From assembly GCA_022839045.1 (NCBI GenBank), contig JALHDI010000125.1, positions 7,375 through 13,721 on the forward strand: a stretch of 6,347 bases of DNA, given 5' to 3'. Below the pieces are notes generated by a model that saw nothing but the letters and a program-made list of their open reading frames with translations, searched no databases and was not told where the DNA came from. The translations under genes and the position numbers were made by a program. Shown here one piece after another: positions 1 to 5,755 of this stretch. Each line of letters begins with the position of its first letter. Positions within the stretch are counted from its first letter, which is position 1. Source of the stretch: Sporomusaceae bacterium. Its GTDB lineage: Bacteria; Bacillota_C; Negativicutes; Sporomusales_B; UBA7701.

Positions 1-276
1 TGCGTATGCAAGGGAACGGCTTGTTACGTCCGGGGGACGGACCGGGTTTTGAGCCGGCTGGAAAACGAACTCGGCATCAAAGCCGGCGACACTACCGACG
101 ACGGAATGTATTCCATCGAGGTGGTGCGCTGCATCGGCGCCTGCGGCCTGGGGCCGGTCATGACGATCAACGATAACGTCTACACCCGGCTCAAGCCCGA
201 CCGAGTGCCGCAAGTACTTTCCCAACAACAGGCGGCGGACGGAAATCGCGCCGCCGGGGAGGCGCGAAACGAATGA
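1..276 (+). CDS. hndA: NuoE/HndA-like [2Fe-2S] subunit of a soluble [FeFe]-hydrogenase (5' end missing)
   Basis: This is the C-terminal part of a NuoE-family (24 kDa, thioredoxin-fold) subunit. Frame 1 is open from the first base, so the true start lies before the window; the TTG at 49 is internal. Four cluster cysteines are visible in the family spacing: the first pair in CKGTAC (C-x4-C, bases 7-24, followed by YVRG) and the second in CIGAC (C-x3-C, bases 130-144). In relatives this [2Fe-2S] cluster lies beside the FMN of the NuoF-like subunit and takes part in electron transfer in the cytoplasmic complex. HndA/NuoE proteins are usually about 160-170 residues, so roughly the N-terminal half is missing. 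The tail after the domain is polar and Ala-rich. The TGA stop overlaps the next ATG (ATGA), which suggests translational coupling. The family call is firm; the subunit assignment rests on the operon. Confidence 0.93.
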   Translation, partial: CVCKGTACYVRGTDRVLSRLENELGIKAGDTTDDGMYSIEVVRCIGACGLGPVMTINDNVYTRLKPDRVPQVLSQQQAADGNRAAGEARNE

Positions 277-641
277 ACGCCATGGATAACTTCACCAGGA
301 TCAAAAACTCGGCCCTGCAAAAATACTGGGACGACGCCGACGCCAAGACCGGTAAAACGGTGGTGGTCATCCGCATGGGGAAGTGCAGCATGGCCGTCGG
401 CGCCCATAATGTCCTGGCCGCTTTCCAGGAGGAAATCGCCAACTGGCAGCGCAGCGACGTCGTCATCGAGACGACCGGCTGCATCGGCCTGTGTGCGCCG
501 GAACCCCTTGTCGATATCGTCAAACCGGGGCAGCCCCGGATAACCTACGCGCTCGTCACGCCGGAGAAAGCGCGGGCGATATTTGCCCGTCATATCGTTT
601 ACGATCAGGTCATAAGCGAATGGGTCATGAAGATTAGCTAA
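273..641 (+). CDS. hndB: HndB-like small thioredoxin-fold (2Fe-2S) ferredoxin-type subunit
   Basis: A 122-residue protein of the thioredoxin-like [2Fe-2S] ferredoxin family, as found between the NuoE- and NuoF-like genes in Hnd-type hydrogenase operons. Visible motifs are GKCSMAVGA around Cys38 and TTGCIGLCAPEP with Cys70 and Cys74 (C-x3-C). These match the usual CGIAAGA and GCIGxC blocks of HndB relatives. The whole protein has only three cysteines, so a standard four-cysteine cluster is not possible from this chain alone; it may bind a cluster with another ligand or be structural. The role is inferred to be an electron-transfer or assembly subunit of the complex. The start at 273 (ATGA overlap, with GGGGAGG at 256-262 upstream) is preferred. 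A second in-frame ATG at 282 (Met4) is also possible. The stop is 12 bases before the next gene. Confidence 0.85.
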   Translation: MNAMDNFTRIKNSALQKYWDDADAKTGKTVVVIRMGKCSMAVGAHNVLAAFQEEIANWQRSDVVIETTGCIGLCAPEPLVDIVKPGQPRITYALVTPEKARAIFARHIVYDQVISEWVMKIS

Positions 642-653
642 GGAGGGCATACA

Positions 654-3600
654 ATGGAGTTTTATCGCACGCACGTGCTTGTTTGCGGCGGCACAGGCTG
701 CATCTCCTCCGGCTGCAAGGATGTGGAGGCGGCGCTCAAGGAGGAAATAATGCGCTGTGACCTCGATAAGGAAATCAAGGTCATCACCACCGGCTGCGTC
801 GGTCCCTGCAGCCTTGGCCCGGCGGTCATCGTTTACCCGGACGGCGTTTTCTACCGGAAGGTCCAGGTCCGCGATGTCCGGGACATCGTCGAGCAGCACC
901 TGCTGACAGGCGATATCGTCACCCGCCTGCTGTACGACGCCCCGGGCCATGACGAGCAGAGCCGCGCTTATCGCGATACCCCCTTTTTCGGCCGCCAGGT
1001 CAAGATCGCTTTGCGCAACACGGGCATGATCAACCCGGAGAGTATTGAAGAATATATCGCCCGCGACGGCTATTTCGCGTTGGCCAAAGTCCTGTCCGAG
1101 ATGACCCCGGCCGCCGTGGTGGCGGAGATAAAAAAATCAGGCCTCCGCGGCCGCGGCGGCGGCGGGTTCCCCACCGGCCAAAAGTGGGCTCTGGCCGCCA
1201 ACGCCTCGGGCACTCCGAAATACGTGGTTTGCAACGCCGACGAGGGAGACCCCGGCGCGTTCATGGACCGCAGCGTGCTTGAGGGCGATCCGCACAGCGT
1301 CCTGGAAGCCATGGCGATCGCCGGCTACGCGATCGGCGCCAGCGAGGGCTATGTCTACGTCCGGGCCGAATATCCCCTGGCCATCAAGATGCTCACCCTG
1401 GCGATTGAGCGGGCCCGCCGTTACGGCCTGCTGGGCCGCGATATTTTCAGCACCGGGTTCGACTTTGACGTCGCTATCCGCGTCGGGGCCGGCGCTTTCG
1501 TGTGCGGGGAGGAAACGGCCCTCCTCAGATCGATTGAGGGCAAGCGCGGCGAGCCGCGGACCCGGCCGCCCTACCCCGCCAATGCCGGGTTGTGGGGCAA
1601 ACCCACCCTGATAAACAATGTCGAAACCTTTGCCAATATCCCGCCGATCATCCTGCAGGGGGCCGACTGGTTCAGCAGCATCGGCACCGAACACAGCAAA
1701 GGCACCAAGGTTTTCGCCTTGGCAGGCAAGATCAACAATACCGGCATTGTCGAAGTCCCCATGGGGATGCCGCTGGGGGAAATCGTTTATGATATCGGCG
1801 GCGGCATCCCCAACAGCAAAAAATTCAAGGCGGCCCAGACCGGCGGTCCTTCGGGCGGCTGCATCCCGGCGGACTACCTGAATACCCCGGTGGATTACGA
1901 CTCGTTGAAGGAACTCGGCACGATAATGGGTTCGGGCGGGTTAATAGTGATGGACGAGGACACCTGTATGGTGGACCTGGCCAAATACTTCCTAGAATTT
2001 TGCCAGGAAGAGTCCTGCGGCAAATGCTCCCCCTGCCGGATCGGCACCAAGCGCATGCTGGAAATCTTGGAACGGATAACCCGCGGTCAGGGCCAGCCCG
2101 GTGATATCGACCAATTGGTGGAGCTGGGCGAGCAAATCAAGCAGACCGCCCTGTGCGGCCTCGGCCATACGGCCCCCAACTCGATCTTGAGCACTATCCG
2201 CTATTTCCGGGCCGAGTACGAAGCCCACATCAAGCACAAGCACTGCTCGGCCTCGGTATGCGCCGCCCTCTTCCACTCGCCCTGCGGCAACGCCTGCCCG
2301 GCCGGGGTCGATATCCCGCGGTATATCGATCATATCCGCAACAGTCGCTTCGCCGAGGCGGTCGCCGTCATCAAGGAAAATAATCCGCTGCCGGCGATCT
2401 GCGGGCGGGTCTGCCACTACCCGTGCGAGGCCAAATGCCGCCGCGCCCAGATTGACGAGGCCCTCGCCATCCGCAACCTGAAACGGTTTGCCGCCGACTA
2501 CCTGCTCGAACATAACGCCGAAATATATGAACAGCAGGAACCGGCCAGAGCCGCCAGAGTAGCCATCGTCGGCTCCGGCCCGGCCGGACTTACGGCCGCT
2601 TATTACCTGGCCAAGCGCGGCTACCAGGTGACGATTTTCGAGGCGCTGCCGGTAGCCGGCGGCATGATGGCGGTAGGCATCCCCCGCTACCGGTTGCCCC
2701 AGCGCTACCTGGACGCCGAGATCGCTGCCATCACCCGACTGGGGGTCGACATCAGATTGAATACCGCTTTGGGCCGCGATTTCACCATCCCCGATCTGTT
2801 CGACCAAGGCTTTAAGGCGGTCTTCCTGGCCATCGGCGCCCACAAGCCCCTATCGGCCAGGTTGCCGGGCGAAAATCTCGCCGGCGTCTGGCAGGGCATC
2901 GATCTGCTTAAGGCTATCAACTTGGGGGAAAAAGTTTCGATCGGTAAAAGGGTAGCCGTTATCGGCGGCGGCAACGTGGCCATCGACGCAGCCCGCTCGG
3001 TCCTGCGCCTGGGAGCGAGGGAAGTCCACCTCCTGTATCGCCGCAGCAAAGAGGATATGCCGGCGGAAACGGAAGAAATCCTCGCCGCCGAAGAAGAAGG
3101 CATCAAAATCCACGAACTGACAGCGCCCCTTCAACTGCTGGGGGCCGAAAGAGGCGAAATCACCGCCGCCGAGGAAGAGGGCATTCAAATCCACGAACTG
3201 ACAGCGCCCCTTCAACTGCTGGGCAAAGAAGGGGTCTTGAAACAGATCGAATGCGTCAGAATGCAGCTCACCCGGTTCGACCGGGATGGCCGCCGCCACC
3301 CGGTGCCGATTGAGGAAAGCAACTATCTCATTGACATCGATACAGTGGTTCTGGCGGTAGGTCAGGCCATCGACCTAGCCTGCCTGGGCCCGGCCCGGGA
3401 AGTGCTGGCCGACGTCGCCTCCACCCGGACCACCGACTACACGGGCGACAGGACCATCGTGCTGGCCGACGCCGACCGTCTCGCGACCGGGGTTCCGGGG
3501 GTATTCGCGGGCGGTGATTGCGTAACCGGTCCTGATACGATTGTCAACGCCATCGCCGCCGGGCGGAGGGGTGCCGACGCCATCGACCAGTACCTGGGGG

Positions 3601-3797
3601 GGAGTGTCGCCCCCGCGCCCGAAATCCAAAGAGAACTGTCCGGGCCTATCCGCGAAGACCGCTTGCCGCGCCAGTGTTCGACCCTTCGCCCCTGCGCGGA
3701 ACGGATCAGAGACTTCGCCGAGGTAGATCCGGGGTTCACCGAAGAGATGGCCGTGGTGGAAGCGGCGCGTTGCCTGCGCTGCGACATCCGGGATTAA
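654..3797 (+). CDS. hndC: NuoF/HndC-like flavoprotein fused to a GltD/NfnB-like NAD(P)H oxidoreductase module
   Basis: This 1047-residue fusion protein appears to be the diaphorase core of the hydrogenase. Order of parts: (1) N-terminal thioredoxin-fold [2Fe-2S] domain, residues ~1-95, with Cys11, Cys16, Cys48 and Cys52; (2) NuoF (51 kDa) FMN/NADH domain with GLRGRGGGGFPTG (163-175), CNADEGDPGAF (193-203) and GAGAFVCGEETAL (278-290); (3) SLBB-like segment ~350-400; (4) N3-type [4Fe-4S] site with Cys455, Cys458, Cys461 and Cys501; (5) GltD-type Fe-S segment with Cys531, Cys536, Cys544, Cys548 and CGRVCHYPCEAKC (583-595); (6) FAD fold GSGPAG (640-645); (7) NAD(P)H fold GGGNVA (771-776) followed by LYRRSKEDMPA, resembling NADPH-binding GltD/NfnB; (8) FAD-closing GGDCVTGPDT near Asp955; (9) C-terminal CLRC (1040-1043). 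HydB/HndC relatives usually end in a 2[4Fe-4S] ferredoxin; here the GltD module takes that place. By family, the NuoF part oxidises or reduces NAD(H). The GltD part could handle NADP(H), which is inference. Residues 808-857 contain a tandem duplication. TAAGGAGG directly precedes the start. Confidence 0.93.
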   Translation: MEFYRTHVLVCGGTGCISSGCKDVEAALKEEIMRCDLDKEIKVITTGCVGPCSLGPAVIVYPDGVFYRKVQVRDVRDIVEQHLLTGDIVTRLLYDAPGHDEQSRAYRDTPFFGRQVKIALRNTGMINPESIEEYIARDGYFALAKVLSEMTPAAVVAEIKKSGLRGRGGGGFPTGQKWALAANASGTPKYVVCNADEGDPGAFMDRSVLEGDPHSVLEAMAIAGYAIGASEGYVYVRAEYPLAIKMLTLAIERARRYGLLGRDIFSTGFDFDVAIRVGAGAFVCGEETALLRSIEGKRGEPRTRPPYPANAGLWGKPTLINNVETFANIPPIILQGADWFSSIGTEHSKGTKVFALAGKINNTGIVEVPMGMPLGEIVYDIGGGIPNSKKFKAAQTGGPSGGCIPADYLNTPVDYDSLKELGTIMGSGGLIVMDEDTCMVDLAKYFLEFCQEESCGKCSPCRIGTKRMLEILERITRGQGQPGDIDQLVELGEQIKQTALCGLGHTAPNSILSTIRYFRAEYEAHIKHKHCSASVCAALFHSPCGNACPAGVDIPRYIDHIRNSRFAEAVAVIKENNPLPAICGRVCHYPCEAKCRRAQIDEALAIRNLKRFAADYLLEHNAEIYEQQEPARAARVAIVGSGPAGLTAAYYLAKRGYQVTIFEALPVAGGMMAVGIPRYRLPQRYLDAEIAAITRLGVDIRLNTALGRDFTIPDLFDQGFKAVFLAIGAHKPLSARLPGENLAGVWQGIDLLKAINLGEKVSIGKRVAVIGGGNVAIDAARSVLRLGAREVHLLYRRSKEDMPAETEEILAAEEEGIKIHELTAPLQLLGAERGEITAAEEEGIQIHELTAPLQLLGKEGVLKQIECVRMQLTRFDRDGRRHPVPIEESNYLIDIDTVVLAVGQAIDLACLGPAREVLADVASTRTTDYTGDRTIVLADADRLATGVPGVFAGGDCVTGPDTIVNAIAAGRRGADAIDQYLGGSVAPAPEIQRELSGPIREDRLPRQCSTLRPCAERIRDFAEVDPGFTEEMAVVEAARCLRCDIRD
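3075..3223 (+). repeat. In-frame 81-base-period tandem duplication inside the GltD-like module
   Basis: Two 68-base copies, at 3075-3142 and 3156-3223, lie 81 bases (27 codons) apart. I count 62 of 68 matching positions, including an exact 37-base run (3106-3142 against 3187-3223). In protein terms, residues 808-830 and 835-857 share the core AAEEEGI-x-IHELTAPLQLLG and are separated by AERG. Five codons differ: three changes are synonymous (GAA/GAG twice, ATC/ATT) and two replace residues (L/T and K/Q). The reading frame is kept. A typical GltD/NfnB protein has one such segment just after the LYRRSxEDMPA motif, so one copy is extra. The scattered, partly silent differences suggest an older, retained duplication rather than an assembly slip. 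Confidence 0.95.
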
Positions 3798-3806
3798 GGA
3801 GAGGTG
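3796..3806 (+). promoter_or_regulatory. Ribosome binding site deciding the hydrogenase start
   Basis: AAGGAGAGGTG overlaps the stop codon of the upstream gene. It contains two anti-16S-complementary stretches (AAGGAG and GAGGTG), placed about 11 and 6 bases before the ATG at 3813. The in-frame GTG at 3804 lies inside this element and would be too close to it, so the ATG at 3813 is the better start. Confidence 0.75.
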
Positions 3807-3812
3807 AGGCGC

Positions 3813-5543
3813 ATGGAATCCGTCACTCTGACGATCAACGATCAAGCTGTCAGCGTCCCGCAGGGAACATCGATTCTTGAGGCGGCCCGGCAGGCCGGAA
3901 TCCGCATTCCCACGCTGTGCTACCTGAAGGATATCAACGTTATCGGCGCCTGCCGGGTTTGCCTGGTAGAAGTCCAAGGAGCGAAAACCCTTCTGGCCGC
4001 TTGCGTGACCCCGGTTGCGCAAGATATGAAGGTGTATACCAACACCAGCCGGGTCCGCGACGCCCGCCGGACCATAGTGGAACTGATACTGTCGAATCAC
4101 CCCGCAGACTGCCTGACCTGCCGGCGCAACCAAAACTGCGAACTGCAAACACTGGCTAACGAACTGGGCTTGCGCGAAATCCGCTACCCGGGGGAAAAAA
4201 GCGTTTTCCCGACCGACACGTCGACGGCGGCGATTATCCGCGACCCCAACAAGTGCATCCTGTGCCGGCGCTGCGTCAGTGTCTGCGAAAACGTTCAGGG
4301 CGTTCAGGCCATCGCCCCCACCGACCGCGGCTTCTATTCCACAATCGCCCCGGCCATGCACCAGCAGCTCAGCAATGTCGCCTGCGTGCTGTGCGGCCAG
4401 TGTGTCGCTGCTTGTCCCACCGGCGCCCTCACCGAAAAGGATGCCACAAATGAAGTATGGGCCGCGCTGAGCGATCTCGGCAAGCACGTCATTGTCCAGG
4501 TCGCACCCGCGGTAAGGGTATCCATTGGTGAAACCTGCGGCTTGCCGCCAGGCACGATCGCCACCGGCAAACTCGTCGCCGCCCTGCGCCGCCTAGGTTT
4601 TGCCAAAGTGTTCGACACCGACTTCACGGCTGATCTGACCATCATGGAAGAAGGCAGCGAATTAATCGAGCGGATCCAGAAGGGCGGCGTCCTGCCGATG
4701 ATCACCTCGTGCAGTCCCGGCTGGATCAAGTACAGCGAACATTTTTACCCCGGCCTGCTGCCGCACCTGTCGACCTGCAAATCACCGCAGCAAATGTTCG
4801 GCGCCCTCGCCAAAACATATTACGCAAGCAAATACGGGTATCGTCCTGAAAACGTCTATGTTGTTTCGGTGATGCCCTGCACGGCGAAAAAGTTTGAGAT
4901 GACCAGGCCCGATATCAACGCCAACGGCTGGCAAGACATCGACGCCGTCCTGACAACCCGGGAACTGGGCCGCATGTTCAAAGAAAGCGGCATCAACTTA
5001 GCGGAAATGCCGGACGAGGAATACGATCTGCCTTTTGGCATCTCCACCGGTGCAGGCGTTATCTTCGGCGCCACCGGCGGCGTCATGGAAGCGGCGCTCA
5101 GAACCGTTTACGAGATAATCACCGAGAAGGAATTGCCGACCTTGGAATTCTCTGAAGTTCGCGGTCTCAAGGGGATTAAAGAAGCCGAGGTGGACTTGGC
5201 CGGCACCGTTGTCAAGGTGGCGGTAGCCCACGGCCTGGCCAACGCCAGAATAATCATGGACCAGGTACGGGCCGGCCGATGCGAGTATCATTTCATCGAG
5301 ATCATGTGTTGCCCGGGAGGGTGTATCGGCGGCGGCCAACCCGTGCCCACTACCGAGGAAATTCGCCGCAAGCGAATAGCCGGCATCTACGCGGCCGATG
5401 CCCTGATGCCCTTGCGCAAATCGCATGAAAATCCGGCGGTAAAACAGCTGTACGCGGAATTCCTCGGTTATCCGCTCGGGCACCGTTCCCATCAGTTGCT
5501 GCACACCGGATATACGCCGCGCAGCAAAACGCCGTGCTGCTGA
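3813..5543 (+). CDS. hndD: [FeFe]-hydrogenase catalytic subunit, HndD/HydA type (modular, NADH-linked)
   Basis: A 576-residue cytoplasmic hydrogenase (no signal peptide) that interconverts H2 with protons and electrons at the H-cluster. Numbering is from the ATG at 3813. Domains in order: a NuoG-like [2Fe-2S] ferredoxin with Cys36, Cys47, Cys50 and Cys64; a His-ligated [4Fe-4S] site with His96, Cys100, Cys103 and Cys109; a 2[4Fe-4S] ferredoxin (Cys148/151/154/158 and Cys191/194/197/201); the H-cluster domain; and a C-terminal small-subunit-like region with RKSHENP and SHQLLHT. H-cluster motifs are TSCSPGW (Cys300, Ser301), MPCTAKKFE (Cys356) and EIMCCPGGCIGGGQP (Cys500, Cys504). The length and layout match HndD of Desulfovibrio-type complexes. 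The oddities are Ser301 where classical enzymes have a cluster-ligating cysteine, a new Cys322 in STCKSPQQ, Cys499 in place of Ala, and one residue fewer in the last motif. The IMEEGSE segment and Ser320, matching known proton-path positions, are kept. It is the last gene of the operon and is followed by a terminator. Confidence 0.96.
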   Translation: MESVTLTINDQAVSVPQGTSILEAARQAGIRIPTLCYLKDINVIGACRVCLVEVQGAKTLLAACVTPVAQDMKVYTNTSRVRDARRTIVELILSNHPADCLTCRRNQNCELQTLANELGLREIRYPGEKSVFPTDTSTAAIIRDPNKCILCRRCVSVCENVQGVQAIAPTDRGFYSTIAPAMHQQLSNVACVLCGQCVAACPTGALTEKDATNEVWAALSDLGKHVIVQVAPAVRVSIGETCGLPPGTIATGKLVAALRRLGFAKVFDTDFTADLTIMEEGSELIERIQKGGVLPMITSCSPGWIKYSEHFYPGLLPHLSTCKSPQQMFGALAKTYYASKYGYRPENVYVVSVMPCTAKKFEMTRPDINANGWQDIDAVLTTRELGRMFKESGINLAEMPDEEYDLPFGISTGAGVIFGATGGVMEAALRTVYEIITEKELPTLEFSEVRGLKGIKEAEVDLAGTVVKVAVAHGLANARIIMDQVRAGRCEYHFIEIMCCPGGCIGGGQPVPTTEEIRRKRIAGIYAADALMPLRKSHENPAVKQLYAEFLGYPLGHRSHQLLHTGYTPRSKTPCC

Positions 5544-5585
5544 ACAAGAGGAACCGAAAAAGCCGGCCATTGGAAAGGCAAAGAA

Positions 5586-5612
5586 GGGGCTCAGAAAACG
5601 GGCCCCCTTTTT
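5586..5612 (+). terminator. Rho-independent terminator of the hydrogenase operon
   Basis: A hairpin with arms GGGGCTC (5586-5592) and GGGCCCC (5600-5606), seven pairs including one G-U, and a seven-base loop AGAAAAC. One C follows, then five T (5608-5612). It starts 43 bases after the hydrogenase stop codon and reads correctly for the + strand operon. Confidence 0.8.
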
Positions 5613-5716
5613 GCGTGGACTTTTTACCGGGGAGTCTATCTCCTGTTTCAGGGCCTCGATAATTCATCCTGCTTCTTCTAAGGTAACCAGATCGGAATGT
5701 CGAAACCGTAGCTAAC
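5613..5716. other. Spacer between the two terminators, nothing recognised
   Basis: About 100 bases in the convergent intergenic region. I see no convincing reading frame with a ribosome binding site, no repeat, and no RNA gene signature here. The region lies downstream of both flanking genes, so no promoter is expected. Confidence 0.5.
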
Positions 5717-5749
5717 AAAAAACAGCGGCCTCTGCCGCTGTTTTCCCTT
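5717..5749 (-). terminator. Strong, probably bidirectional terminator after the manganese catalase gene
   Basis: An 11-bp perfect stem (5719-5729 with 5734-5744, core AACAGCGGC/GCCGCTGTT) and a CTCT loop. On the - strand it is followed by a T-run (complement of the A-run 5717-5722) and lies 12 bases past the catalase stop codon. On the + strand TTTTCCCTTTTT follows (5741-5752), so it could also back up termination of the hydrogenase operon. Confidence 0.88.
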
Positions 5750-5755
5750 TTTCCC

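Noticed and set aside
49..276. TTG at 49 as the real start of a 75-residue protein
   Set aside because: The same frame upstream encodes the first cysteine pair CKGTAC and YVRG of the NuoE family, so the gene continues past the left edge.
180..950. - strand open frame of 256 codons across the first three genes
   Set aside because: It spans three real genes and their junctions on the other strand. The sequence has no recognisable domain.
1143..1173. GC-rich triplet-like run (GGC repeats)
   Set aside because: It is explained by the conserved GLRGRGGGGFPTG flavin/NADH motif of NuoF and is not a microsatellite of interest.
1992..2843. - strand open frame of 283 codons within the fusion gene
   Set aside because: It is antisense to the N3, GltD Fe-S and FAD regions, shows no family motif, and has the low-complexity composition of a GC-rich shadow frame.
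3596..3612. Possible G-run/C-run hairpin (GGGGG...CCCCC) late in the fusion gene
   Set aside because: It has short arms, no T-run, and lies within coding sequence at a linker, so it is probably a by-product of Gly/Ala/Pro codons.
3804..3812. GTG start for the hydrogenase, adding three residues
   Set aside because: The GTG lies inside the ribosome binding site. The ATG at 3813 has correct spacing, and the protein then begins in the usual way just before the ferredoxin fold.
3375..4487. Long - strand open frame of 370 codons opposite the GltD end and hydrogenase start
   Set aside because: It lies wholly antisense to two clearly real genes with intact family motifs. Its translation is Gly/Ala/Asp-rich with no recognisable domain. 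Long antisense frames are expected in GC-rich coding DNA.
5350..5718. - strand open frame of 122 codons over the hydrogenase 3' end and the spacer
   Set aside because: It runs through the hydrogenase terminator and its conserved C-terminal SHQLLHT region in antisense, and it encodes nothing recognisable.
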